From assembly GCA_964472035.1 (NCBI GenBank), contig CAYYIT010000006.1:4377-68376 (forward strand): 64,000 nucleotides of DNA, given 5' to 3'. Each line of letters opens with the position of its first letter. Positions within the stretch are counted from its first letter, which is position 1. The notes beneath the pieces are model-generated. The model ran no database searches, was not told the DNA's origin, and was given only the letters and a program-made list of their open reading frames with translations. This document shows, piece by piece, positions 43,610 through 51,904 of the stretch. The position numbers were made by a program, and so were the translations under genes. Source of the stretch: UBA3855 sp964472035. GTDB taxonomy: Bacteria; Bacillota; Clostridia; Oscillospirales; Ruminococcaceae.

Positions 43610-45868
43610 ATGGATAAGAACATTGGTAAGAAGCTTGACGGCAGATACGAAATTACCGAGCTGATCGGCGTCGGCGGTATGGCGGATGTCTACAAGGCAA
43701 CCGATATCATCGACAATAAGGAAGTAGCTGTCAAAATCCTGAAGAAGGAATTTGCCGAAAATGAAGAATTCCTTCGCCGTTTCCGCAATGAATCCAAGGC
43801 GATCGCACTTCTGTCCCACCCGAATATCGTAAAGGTTTACGATGTCGGTTTTTCGGACAAGATCCAGTTCATCGTAATGGAGTACATTGACGGTATCACC
43901 TTGAAGGAGTACATTGAGAATGAGCGCGTTCTGACATGGAAGGATTCTGTGCATTTCATCATCCAGATCCTGCGTGCGCTCCAGCATGCGCATGACAGGG
44001 GCATCGTACACAGAGACATCAAGCCCCAGAATATCATGCTCTTTACCGACGGCACCATCAAGGTCATGGACTTCGGTATTGCAAAGTTTGCCCGTGAGGA
44101 GGGCCGTACCGCAACGGATCAGGCGATCGGTACAGTGCATTATATCAGCCCCGAGCAGGCAAGAGGCGATGTGACCGACGAAAAGAGCGACATCTACTCC
44201 GTCGGTGTCATGATGTACGAGATGCTCACAGGTCAGAAGCCGTTCGATACGGACAATCCTGTGACCGTTGCCGTAATGCACATGCAGAACACCCCTGAGC
44301 GTCCCCGTGCGATCAATCCCGACATTCTCCCCGGTCTTGAGGAGATCATCCTGCGCGCCATGGAAAAGGACGCCGAGAACCGTTATCAGACCGCTTCCGA
44401 TATGATCCAGGACATCGAGTCGTTCAAGAGCAACACGCAGATGACCTTCGGCTACTACGAAGAGGATGTTCCGGAGGAAGAGGTTTCCGACGATACGCAG
44501 CTCTACGAGGCACCTGCGGCCGCTGCTGCTGTACCCGTTCCGGACGATCAGGACGACGATGACGATTACGATGACGACGACGATTACGATGATGATGAGG
44601 ACTACGATGACGAGGATGATGAGGAGGAAGAACGTCACTCCCTGTTCATTCCGGTCATGACAGCAGTTACCATTGCCTTCATCGTTGTGGCAGTTTTCTT
44701 CATTCTCTGGCTCGTCAAGGGTGTCATCAACGGCAATGACACCACCACCAAGTACAAGATGCCCAATCTCGTCGGCATGGACTACTACGAGGCAAAGGAC
44801 CAGTATCCCTACCTCGATATCCAGATCAACGAGACCGAATACACCGAATTCGAAAAGGATGTGATCTACTTCCAGGATGTGGCAGTGGATGACTCCGTAA
44901 CCACCGGTATGACCGTATATGTAGATGTCAGCCTTGGCATCAGCATGAAGAAGGTTCCCGATGTCACCGGCATGTTCTACGAGTATGCTGAGCAGCTGCT
45001 GGATCAGGAGGGCTTCCTCTATGAGCGCCGCTATGACATCAGCGAGGACGGCGTGACCGAGAACAATGTCATCCGTACAGAGCCCGCAGCAGAGGAAGAA
45101 GTACCGGCAGGTACCAAGATCATCCTCTATATCAGCAAGGGCGTGGATGACGATCTGATCGAGATCGACAATTTTGTCGGCATGACACTGGACGAGGCGA
45201 CCCTCATGTGTGATTACCTCGGACTTGTAGTTGAGACAAAGGACGAGGCATCCACAGAGCCCGAGAACACTGTCATTGCACAGGATATCGCAGAGGGCGA
45301 GTGGGTAGAGATCGGCGCGACCATCACCCTGACCTACAGTAATGGTGAGGATCCGTCCGGTGAGATTCCGTTCACACTGCCGCTGCCGCAGAGCGCACAG
45401 GGCAGATATGTGATCGACTTCATCTCTGCTGACAGAGGTACTGTCATGAGCCAGAAGGTGAATGCAACTTATTCCAAGTCCGTTACCGTAACCATCGAGG
45501 GCAGCGGTAAGGAAACGATCACCATCGCAGTCATCAACGAAGCAACCGGTGCGCAGGCAGAGATCGGTGTATATACATTTGATTACGCGAATGTATCCGT
45601 TACCGCAGTGCGCGAGGATATCAATGCTGCCTTTACCGCAATTGATCCGACCGAGGAACCGTCCACCGAAGAAGTGACCGAGGCACCGACCGAAGCACCG
45701 ACCCAGGCTCCGACTCAGGCTCCCACACAGGCACCGACTGAAGCACCGACACAGGCTCCCACCGAGGAACCGACACAGGCGCCGACTGAGGCACCAGTAG
45801 TGGATCCTACAGAGCCTCCGGTCGTGGAAACGGATGCTCCTGCTTCTGAAAGCGGGGAAACCGCATAA
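43610..45868 (+). CDS. prkC: PASTA-domain Ser/Thr protein kinase
   Basis: 752-residue membrane kinase sensing peptidoglycan fragments. Kinase domain about 10-275 (GVGGMADVY, VAVKIL, HRDIKPQN, DFGIA); an Asp-rich juxtamembrane stretch (about 311-341); membrane segment about 346-370; three PASTA repeats (about 381-585); a further beta-rich part; and a long PTQAPTEAP-rich tail from about 678. The tail and the aspartate tract are unusual. The start is set at 43610, 5 bases after GGAGG at 43600-43604; ATGs at 43598 and 43607 are alternatives. It follows prpC by 17 bases and overlaps rsgA (TAATG). Confidence 0.94.
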   Translation: MDKNIGKKLDGRYEITELIGVGGMADVYKATDIIDNKEVAVKILKKEFAENEEFLRRFRNESKAIALLSHPNIVKVYDVGFSDKIQFIVMEYIDGITLKEYIENERVLTWKDSVHFIIQILRALQHAHDRGIVHRDIKPQNIMLFTDGTIKVMDFGIAKFAREEGRTATDQAIGTVHYISPEQARGDVTDEKSDIYSVGVMMYEMLTGQKPFDTDNPVTVAVMHMQNTPERPRAINPDILPGLEEIILRAMEKDAENRYQTASDMIQDIESFKSNTQMTFGYYEEDVPEEEVSDDTQLYEAPAAAAAVPVPDDQDDDDDYDDDDDYDDDEDYDDEDDEEEERHSLFIPVMTAVTIAFIVVAVFFILWLVKGVINGNDTTTKYKMPNLVGMDYYEAKDQYPYLDIQINETEYTEFEKDVIYFQDVAVDDSVTTGMTVYVDVSLGISMKKVPDVTGMFYEYAEQLLDQEGFLYERRYDISEDGVTENNVIRTEPAAEEEVPAGTKIILYISKGVDDDLIEIDNFVGMTLDEATLMCDYLGLVVETKDEASTEPENTVIAQDIAEGEWVEIGATITLTYSNGEDPSGEIPFTLPLPQSAQGRYVIDFISADRGTVMSQKVNATYSKSVTVTIEGSGKETITIAVINEATGAQAEIGVYTFDYANVSVTAVREDINAAFTAIDPTEEPSTEEVTEAPTEAPTQAPTQAPTQAPTEAPTQAPTEEPTQAPTEAPVVDPTEPPVVETDAPASESGETA

Positions 45869-46755
45869 TGCCTGCCGTATCCACGGAAGCCAATTACAGC
45901 ACGATCATCAAATCTGTCAGGGGACTCTACACCGTAGTGTCCCCTGACGGTGTTCTGACGGAATGTCCGGCAAGGGGCATCCTGCGCAAAAAAGGCCAGG
46001 AACCCTATGTCGGTGATCATGTGCTGCTGGACGGTGATGTGATCGCAGAAGTGCTTCCAAGAAAAAATGAGATCATCCGTCCGCCCCTTGCCAATCTCGA
46101 TCAGCTCTGCTTTGTGGTATCCATGTGCGAACCGCAGCCGAATCTGCGTCTGCTGGACAAGTTCATTGCCGTTTCCGCCTATAAGGGCATCGAACCGCTG
46201 CTCCTCCTGACAAAGGTCGATCTTGCGCCGTTCGAGGAGATCCAGCAGCTCTACAGCTCGATCGGGATCCCCATGATCCTTGTGGATTATCAGAATCCCG
46301 ACAGTCTGGAACAGGTGCGTTCCGCCTTTGCCGGAAAGGTGAGTGCCCTGACGGGCAATTCCGGAGCCGGAAAATCCACCCTGCTCAATGCACTCGATGA
46401 AACGCTCGGTATCCCGACAGGAGAGATCAGCCAGAAGCTCGGCAGAGGCCGCCATACTACCCGCCATGCCCAGCTCTACCCCCTCCGTACAGGAGGCTAT
46501 ATTGCCGATACACCGGGCTTTTCCACGTTCGACACCCAGCGCTATGCGATCATCCGCAAGGAGGAGCTGGCGGACTGCTTCGTGGAATTTGCGCCCTATC
46601 AGGAACAGTGCCGCTTCCATGACTGCGCCCATGTCTGCGAAAAGGGCTGCGCCGTCATCGAGGCGGTCAACGCCGGTCTGATCCCGAAAACACGGCACGA
46701 GAGCTACTGTGACATGTACGAAGAAGCCAGACAGATCAAGGAGTGGGAGCTGTGA
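45868..46755 (+). CDS. rsgA: Small-subunit ribosome assembly GTPase RsgA
   Basis: 295-residue circularly permuted GTPase that matures the 30S subunit. An N-terminal OB domain precedes G4 (TKVD), G1 (GNSGAGKSTLLN) and G3 (DTPGFS), and the C-terminal zinc knuckle is CRFHDCAHVCEKGC. In B. subtilis the homologue is a PrkC substrate; the overlap with prkC keeps the two linked. It overlaps thiN by four bases. Confidence 0.96.
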   Translation: MPAVSTEANYSTIIKSVRGLYTVVSPDGVLTECPARGILRKKGQEPYVGDHVLLDGDVIAEVLPRKNEIIRPPLANLDQLCFVVSMCEPQPNLRLLDKFIAVSAYKGIEPLLLLTKVDLAPFEEIQQLYSSIGIPMILVDYQNPDSLEQVRSAFAGKVSALTGNSGAGKSTLLNALDETLGIPTGEISQKLGRGRHTTRHAQLYPLRTGGYIADTPGFSTFDTQRYAIIRKEELADCFVEFAPYQEQCRFHDCAHVCEKGCAVIEAVNAGLIPKTRHESYCDMYEEARQIKEWEL

Positions 46756-47378
46756 AACAATGTGTCATCATAGCCGGCGGCGATGTCCGTGAGGAAATTG
46801 CCGTACCGGAGGGCGCGCTGCTGCTCTGTGCTGACTGCGGCTACCGCCATGCCCTGCGGCAGGGACTGGTACCCGATGTCCTGATGGGGGATTTCGACTC
46901 GTTCACGGAACCGCTTCCTGAAACCTGCAGGGTCCTGCGCCATCCCGCGGAAAAGGACGAAACGGACACCATGCTTGCGGTGTATTACGGAAGGGACTGC
47001 GGCTGCCGCGAATTCCACATCTATGGTGCGCTCGGCGGCGCGAGATTCGATCATACCATGGCCAATATCCAGATGCTGCACCATATGGCGGAGCAGGGCC
47101 TCTGCGGCATCCTGCATGACGGGAACACCACGATCTCCGTTCAGCTGCCCGGAACGGTGGCGTATCCGGCATTTGAAGGCTACCTGTCCATTTTTGCATT
47201 GACAGAAACCTGCGACGGCGTGACGCTCAGAGGTGTGAAATACCCCCTTGAAAACGGTACTCTGCACAGCAGCTATCCGCTCGGCGTCAGCAATGAGATC
47301 ACAGCGGATCACGCCGAAATCACATTGCAGTCCGGTGTGCTTCTTGTGATCCGGACGATGGATGCACCAAATTCCTGA
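46752..47378 (+). CDS. thiN: Thiamine pyrophosphokinase
   Basis: 208-residue enzyme converting thiamine and ATP to thiamine diphosphate. LMGDFDS, EKDETDTMLA and GALGGARFDH are the family motifs. The GTG start at 46752 lies 8 bases after AAGGAG and overlaps the rsgA stop (GTGA). In B. subtilis rpe lies between rsgA and thiN; here it is missing. Confidence 0.94.
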   Translation: MKQCVIIAGGDVREEIAVPEGALLLCADCGYRHALRQGLVPDVLMGDFDSFTEPLPETCRVLRHPAEKDETDTMLAVYYGRDCGCREFHIYGALGGARFDHTMANIQMLHHMAEQGLCGILHDGNTTISVQLPGTVAYPAFEGYLSIFALTETCDGVTLRGVKYPLENGTLHSSYPLGVSNEITADHAEITLQSGVLLVIRTMDAPNS

Positions 47379-47503
47379 GAAAGAATATACTGTACTATAC
47401 AGGCCACCTCTGAAAACCTCCCTCACGGCAGAATTTCTATTCGCAATTTTGCTCGTGTTCCGGTTTTTAGAGATGCCCTACAGAAAATCAGGAGGTGTTA
47501 CTT

Positions 47504-47590
47504 ATGAAAATCGTTGTGATCAAAAGCCCCAAGCTGCTTGCCGGTGTGCTGCGGATGATCTTCCGCATCAAAAAAGAAGAGAATGAATAA
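47504..47590 (+). CDS. spoVM: Stage V sporulation protein SpoVM (28 residues)
   Basis: Very short gene, easily missed. The peptide begins MKIVVIKSPKLLAGVLRMIF and ends RIKKEENE; it aligns with B. subtilis SpoVM (26 residues: MKFYTIKLPKFLGGIVRAML at the start), keeping Pro9, the hydrophobic-face pattern and the basic end. SpoVM is an amphipathic helix that marks the convex forespore membrane and recruits SpoIVA for coat assembly. AGGAGGTG lies 5 bases upstream. Position after prpC-prkC-rsgA-thiN matches B. subtilis gene order. Followed by a terminator. Confidence 0.92.
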   Translation: MKIVVIKSPKLLAGVLRMIFRIKKEENE

Positions 47591-47596
47591 CCGGAG

Positions 47597-47633
47597 CCGG
47601 AGGTCTGTGAATGCGGACTTCCGGTTCTTTTCC
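47597..47633 (+). terminator. Terminator after spoVM
   Basis: A 9-bp stem with one G-U pair (47597-47605 with 47616-47624) and a 10-base loop, followed by TTCTTTTCC. It separates spoVM from the SpoIVFA-like gene. Confidence 0.72.
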
Positions 47634-47675
47634 ATTCCTGTCCCTGCATAGAATGTGGAGAAAGGAGTGACGGAG

Positions 47676-47972
47676 ATGGACGCAGTCATGATCGAGATCC
47701 CCGATGCCGTATCGGACGGCAGCTGGGAACCACCCGTAATTTCCCACCGGCAATGCAGCAAACCGCAGCGTACCGATCGATCCAGCTGGGCGGATGTGTT
47801 CTTTGCCCAGTATACTGTATGCATCCTGCTGCTGACGGCAGTGCTGGTACTCCGGCTGGAGGCGCCGCAGACCTACGCGCAGATCGCCGCTGCCTTTGCA
47901 GCTGACATCACAGCACCGGACGAAGCCTGGGTCCATGCGCTCATCGAACGCGCACGAACGCTTTGGAGCTGA
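47676..47972 (+). CDS. Small single-pass membrane protein, possible minimal SpoIVFA
   Basis: 98-residue protein with a ~41-residue cytoplasmic N-terminus, one membrane helix (about 42-60, FFAQYTVCILLLTAVLVLR) and a ~38-residue outer tail. It overlaps the SpoIVFB-like protease gene by 10 bases, exactly where SpoIVFA normally lies. SpoIVFA holds SpoIVFB in check and usually has a C-terminal LytM domain; that domain is absent here. ATG at 47676 follows AAAGGAG. Identification is from position and topology, not clear sequence similarity. Confidence 0.65.
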   Translation: MDAVMIEIPDAVSDGSWEPPVISHRQCSKPQRTDRSSWADVFFAQYTVCILLLTAVLVLRLEAPQTYAQIAAAFAADITAPDEAWVHALIERARTLWS

Positions 47973-48538
47973 ACCTCGGACGCTGCCGCATCCGGCTCGA
48001 TTTCGGATTCCCGGCAATGCTTGCATTGCTGCTCTTATCGGGTACAAGCCTGCTGCGGCAGACCTTCGCTGTCTGTCTGCTCCATGAACTCGGGCATGGT
48101 GCCGCAATGGCAGCCGCCGGTGCCGGCATCCGCGAGATCCGTCTGTATGCCGCCGGTGTGCAGATGCGGACATCGAAGGCACTTGTCTCCGTACGGCAGG
48201 AGCTTTGCATCCTGCTGAGCGGACCTGCTGCAAATCTGCTTGCCGCCGCGATATTGTTCCGCCTGCAGGGGGGAGGTACCATGGCGATGCTGCATCTGGG
48301 AATGGGCCTGTTCAATCTGCTGCCCTACCGGATCCTCGACGGTGGCAGTGCGCTGCGCTGTCTTCTGGCAGTGCATCCATCTGCGCTGCGGATCCTGAGT
48401 ACATGCAATATCCTGCTCGCTGCCGTACTTGCCATACTGGGCATGTATTGGCGCATCGGCAATCCTGCATTGTACGCAATGCTCGTCTACCTTGCGGTCA
48501 TGGAGCTGCAAGTTGACAAGAAGGATGGATTGTGGTAG
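47963..48538 (+). CDS. spoIVFB: SpoIVFB-like site-2 metalloprotease (M50)
   Basis: 191-residue intramembrane zinc protease. HELGH at 41-45 and the second motif NLLPYRILDGG (Asp126) complete the active site; four to six hydrophobic segments surround them. SpoIVFB cleaves pro-sigma-K in the mother cell during sporulation. I use the TTG at 47963, which overlaps the preceding gene and keeps the conserved N-terminal strand (GRCRIRLDFGFPAML); the next ATG would remove it. It lacks a CBS domain at its C-terminus, unlike B. subtilis SpoIVFB. Confidence 0.85.
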   Translation: MELNLGRCRIRLDFGFPAMLALLLLSGTSLLRQTFAVCLLHELGHGAAMAAAGAGIREIRLYAAGVQMRTSKALVSVRQELCILLSGPAANLLAAAILFRLQGGGTMAMLHLGMGLFNLLPYRILDGGSALRCLLAVHPSALRILSTCNILLAAVLAILGMYWRIGNPALYAMLVYLAVMELQVDKKDGLW

Positions 48539-48541
48539 AAT
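48513..48541 (+). promoter_or_regulatory. Promoter of the radical-SAM/DUF2344 pair
   Basis: TTGACA at 48513-48518, a 17-base spacer and TAGAAT at 48536-48541 with TG-n extension. It lies in the end of the SpoIVFB-like gene, separating vegetative genes from sporulation ones. Confidence 0.82.
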
Positions 48542-48599
48542 AGAAGTACGACCGGCCCTTGTGTTACCGGAATGGAATGAATCAGAAAGAGGCATGATT

Positions 48600-50435
48600 A
48601 TGCTGAGAAAAAAAGTGGAATCGCATTTGCTTGAAGTGCAGCGCCCCGGCCGCTATATCGGCGGCGAGGTCGGCAGCATCGTAAAGGAGAAGGAGCGCAT
48701 AGATGTCCGTTTTGCGTTCTGTTTTCCGGATATTTATGATGTGGGCATGTCCCACCTTGGAATGAAAATACTCTACTCCCTGATCAATGAACGGGAGAAT
48801 TACTGGTGCGAGCGTGTGTTTGCACCATGGCCGGATTTTGAAGAGGTCATGCGCCGTGAGCAGATCCCGCTCTATGCGCTGGAAAGCTTCGATCCTGTCA
48901 AGGACTTCGATTTTATCGGATTTACCCTCCAGTATGAGATGTCCTATACCAACATCCTGAATATGCTCGATCTCGCCGGCGTGCCGCTCTATGCACGCGA
49001 CAGGGGAGAGGCACTTGCACCGATCGTCTGTGCAGGAGGCCCCTGCGCCTGCAATCCCGAGCCGCTTGCGGATTTCTTCGATCTGTTCATCCTCGGCGAG
49101 GGCGAAGAGGTCAACCTCGAGCTGATGGATCTGTACAATACCATGAAGGAAAAGGGCGCAAGCCGCTCCGAGTTCCTGAAGGCCGCTGCGCAGATCGAGG
49201 GCATCTACGTTCCCTCCCTGTATGAGATCGCCTACAACGAGGACGGTACCATCGCTTCCGTCACACCGAAAGACAACGCTCCGGCAGTCGTGCACAAGCG
49301 CGTGATGACGGATATGGACAAGTCCTACTACCCGTCGAATCAGGTGGTACCCTTCGTGGAGATCGTCCATGAGCGCGTTTCTGTCGAGGTGCTGCGCGGC
49401 TGTATCCGCGGCTGCCGTTTCTGTCAGGCAGGCTTCCTCTATCGTCCGTTCCGCGAAAAATCCGCGGATACTGTATGCTCCCAGGCAAAAGCCCTGTGCG
49501 ATAACACGGGTTATGACGAGCTGTCGCTCTCTTCCCTGAGTACAAGCGACCACTCCCAGATCGAACCCATGCTCGAGCAGCTGCTTGATTATACGGAGGA
49601 ACGCCGCATCAGCCTGTCGCTGCCGTCCCTGCGTGTCGATAATTTCTCGAAGTCCGTCATGGAAAAGGTCGCTGCCGTCCGCAAGACCGGACTGACCTTT
49701 GCACCGGAAGCAGGCACACAGCGCCTGCGCGACGTCATCAATAAGAATGTCACCGAGGAGGAGCTGATGCGTACCTGCGCCATCGCCTTCGCCGGCGGCT
49801 ATACGAATGTCAAGCTCTACTTCATGATGGGACTTCCCACCGAAACGGATGAGGACATCATCGGCATTGCCGACCTCGCCCAGAAGGTCGTGAACCTGTT
49901 CTACGAGATGCCCGACCGTCCCAAGGGCAAGGTGCAGGTATCCATCAGTACCGCGACCTTTGTTCCGAAGCCCTTCACGCCGTTTGAATTCGAACCGCAG
50001 GTGACCAAGGAGGAGATCCTCCGCCGCCAGTCCGTTCTGCGCAATGCCATCACCTCCAAGAAGATCAAGGCAAGCATGCATGTCTCCGATGTGAGCCGCA
50101 TGGAAGCTGTGTTCGCAAGGGGAGACCGCCGTCTCTGCGATGTGCTGCATGCCGCCTGGAAGAACGGCTGCAAGCTCGACAGCTGGGATGAATACTTCCT
50201 CTCCGATGCGTGGGAGGCAGCATTTGCAAGCTGCGGCGTATCCGCCGAATTCTATGCCAACCGCCAGCGATCCTATGAGGAGATCATGCCCTGGGATCAT
50301 CTGGATTATCTTGTATCCAAGCCCTTCCTCATCCGCGAGAACAAAAAGGCGCATGAGGGGCTGACCACACCGTCCTGCCGTGAGAAATGCTCCGGCTGCG
50401 GTGCAAATTCCTGTCTGGGAGGTGCCTGCTTCTGA
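48600..50435 (+). CDS. TIGR03960-type radical-SAM protein
   Basis: 611-residue radical-SAM protein of the YgiQ-like branch found beside DUF2344 genes in Clostridia. The N-terminal part (FAFCFPDIYDVGMSHLGMKILY) resembles a B12-binding fold; the iron-sulfur motif is RGCIRGCRFCQAGF. A cysteine-rich tail (CREKCSGCGANSCLGGAC) may bind a second cluster. The reaction is unknown; roles in RNA modification are often suggested. Start at 48600 lies 7 bases after AAAGAGG; the ATG at 48594 is too close. Overlaps the next gene (TGATG). Confidence 0.9.
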   Translation: MLRKKVESHLLEVQRPGRYIGGEVGSIVKEKERIDVRFAFCFPDIYDVGMSHLGMKILYSLINERENYWCERVFAPWPDFEEVMRREQIPLYALESFDPVKDFDFIGFTLQYEMSYTNILNMLDLAGVPLYARDRGEALAPIVCAGGPCACNPEPLADFFDLFILGEGEEVNLELMDLYNTMKEKGASRSEFLKAAAQIEGIYVPSLYEIAYNEDGTIASVTPKDNAPAVVHKRVMTDMDKSYYPSNQVVPFVEIVHERVSVEVLRGCIRGCRFCQAGFLYRPFREKSADTVCSQAKALCDNTGYDELSLSSLSTSDHSQIEPMLEQLLDYTEERRISLSLPSLRVDNFSKSVMEKVAAVRKTGLTFAPEAGTQRLRDVINKNVTEEELMRTCAIAFAGGYTNVKLYFMMGLPTETDEDIIGIADLAQKVVNLFYEMPDRPKGKVQVSISTATFVPKPFTPFEFEPQVTKEEILRRQSVLRNAITSKKIKASMHVSDVSRMEAVFARGDRRLCDVLHAAWKNGCKLDSWDEYFLSDAWEAAFASCGVSAEFYANRQRSYEEIMPWDHLDYLVSKPFLIRENKKAHEGLTTPSCREKCSGCGANSCLGGACF

Positions 50436-51103
50436 TGGATAACAGAGTCAATTACAGAGCCGTGTTCCAGAAAACCGGCAGTGCAAAATATATTTCCCAC
50501 CTCGATCTGAACCGCTGCATGCAGCGTGCCATCCGCCGTGCCGATCTGCCGGCATGGTATACCGAGGGCTTCCATCCGCATATGTATCTGATGTTCGCAC
50601 TTGCGCTCTCCCTTGGTGCGGAGAGCCGCTGCGAGACCATGGACTTCCGTCTGACGCAGGCAATGCCGCCGGAGGAGATCAGGGAGCGCCTCAATGCTGC
50701 CCTGCCCGAGGGCCTGCAGGTGCTCGATGTACATACGCCCGTTCATCAGGCAATGGAGATCGGCAGTGCGGATTATCAGGTAGCATTCCGCGCAGAGGAT
50801 CCCGCTGCGCTCTCGGATACCTGGAAGGCCTTCATGGCGCAGGAGCAGATCCTCATGCAGAAGAAAACCAAGCGCGGCTTCAAGGAGATCGATATCAAGC
50901 CGAAGATCACCGTGAGCGACAGCAGCGTCGATGCGGAGAACGGTCTTCTGCGGATGTGCATCCATCTGCCGGCCGGAAATGAGGGCAATCTCAATATCAG
51001 TATCGTTCTGGATGCGTTCGAAGAGTACGCAGAACAGCCGTTTTCGGTAGAGTATGCCGTGCGCGAAAAAATTTTTTGTGTAAATGGAGAAGAATTTTTG
51101 TAA
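50435..51103 (+). CDS. TIGR03936/DUF2344 protein, partner of the radical-SAM enzyme
   Basis: 222-residue protein starting NYRAVFQKTGSAKYISHLDLNRCMQRAIRRADLP, the DUF2344 signature. In other bacteria this domain is fused to or adjacent to the TIGR03960 radical-SAM protein, sometimes upstream of rne/rng. It shares one base with the upstream stop and GGGAGGTG lies before it. Function unknown. Followed by the rplS promoter. Confidence 0.9.
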   Translation: MDNRVNYRAVFQKTGSAKYISHLDLNRCMQRAIRRADLPAWYTEGFHPHMYLMFALALSLGAESRCETMDFRLTQAMPPEEIRERLNAALPEGLQVLDVHTPVHQAMEIGSADYQVAFRAEDPAALSDTWKAFMAQEQILMQKKTKRGFKEIDIKPKITVSDSSVDAENGLLRMCIHLPAGNEGNLNISIVLDAFEEYAEQPFSVEYAVREKIFCVNGEEFL

Positions 51104-51109
51104 AAACAC

Positions 51110-51138
51110 TTGCTTTTTTTCTGGAAATGTGGTATGAT
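51110..51138 (+). promoter_or_regulatory. Promoter of rplS
   Basis: TTGCTT at 51110-51115, a 17-base spacer and TATGAT at 51133-51138 with TG-n extension (51130-51132). Confidence 0.78.
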
Positions 51139-51144
51139 AATAAA

Positions 51145-51330
51145 GCATTTGAAATCCGTTCGGGCGTATTGTGCCCGGATGAGGGTTAATGCCGAAAGAC
51201 ATTAAATCGATCCATCCGCTGACGGAGCCCCGCAATGGCAGAATTCTGCGCAAAAGGACGGGATCGGCAGCCGGACATTTTGCTGAGTGATCCGGTATGC
51301 CCCGTGAATGAAGGATCGGAAATTTAGGAG
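51145..51330 (+). promoter_or_regulatory. Long structured leader of rplS, candidate L19 leader
   Basis: About 190 untranslated bases between promoter and rplS, GC-rich unlike other leaders here. A CGGGC/GCCCG hairpin lies near 51161-51178, a GCAGAATTCTGC palindrome at 51237-51248, and GGATC near 51270 can pair with GATCC near 51290. Firmicute rplS genes often have an autoregulatory L19 leader; identity needs a covariance search. Confidence 0.5.
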
Positions 51331-51338
51331 GAAAAAAC

Positions 51339-51683
51339 ATGGATGCATTGAAGATGATCAGCGAAGCAAGCATGAAGAAGGACGTTCCTGCAATCGCAAT
51401 CGGTGATACCGTAAAGGTACACGTTAAGATTCAGGAAGGTGACAAGAGCCGTATCCAGATCTTTGAGGGTACTGTTATTGCAAAGAAGCATGGCGGTATC
51501 AGCGAGACCTTCACTGTTAGACGTGTAGCACACGGCTGCGGTATCGAGCGTGTATTCCCGCTCCACTCTCCGACTGTTGACAAGGTAGAGCTGGTTAGAC
51601 ACGGTAAGGTTCGCAGAGCTAAGCTGTACTACCTGCGCGACAGAGTTGGTAAGGCTGCAAAGGTTAAGGAACTGCTGGGCTAA
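51339..51683 (+). CDS. rplS: Ribosomal protein L19
   Basis: 114-residue bL19 at the 30S-50S interface. The KVHVKIQEGDKSRIQIFEGTVIAKK and ERVFPLHSPTVDKVELVRHGKVRRAKLYYLR segments are diagnostic. The start follows TTAGGAGG. Usually paired with trmD and rimM in other bacteria; here it stands alone behind a long leader and ahead of signal peptidase and ribosome GTPase genes. Confidence 0.97.
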   Translation: MDALKMISEASMKKDVPAIAIGDTVKVHVKIQEGDKSRIQIFEGTVIAKKHGGISETFTVRRVAHGCGIERVFPLHSPTVDKVELVRHGKVRRAKLYYLRDRVGKAAKVKELLG

Positions 51684-51698
51684 GACCGGCATGCGGCG

Positions 51699-51729
51699 GT
51701 ACAAAAGCAGCATTATGCTGTTTTTGTAC
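51699..51729 (+). terminator. Terminator of rplS
   Basis: A near-perfect 15-bp palindromic stem (51699-51713 with 51715-51729, one G-U pair); the T-run 51721-51725 lies within the right arm. Confidence 0.75.
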
Positions 51730-51799
51730 TGTGTGCGCCGAAGAGGGACACAGCGTCCCTTTTTTGCTATCTGCAGGATGATGACGCAATGCGCATCAC

Positions 51800-51836
51800 G
51801 CTGCATAAGCGCTTTTTTCGAGAGCGTTTATGCAGC
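51800..51836 (+). repeat. Long hairpin in the lepB1 leader region
   Basis: A 14-bp stem (51800-51813 with 51823-51836, one G-U pair) encloses a 9-base loop starting TTTTT. It lies between the rplS terminator and lepB1. It is not followed by a U-tract, so a second terminator is unlikely; a regulatory or stabilising RNA structure is possible. Confidence 0.6.
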
Positions 51837-51904
51837 ATGATAAGAAGGGTGCAGTTTGAACGCAGTCAGAAAACATATGCCGTTTGGCAGGAAAGGCGGT
51901 TCCT

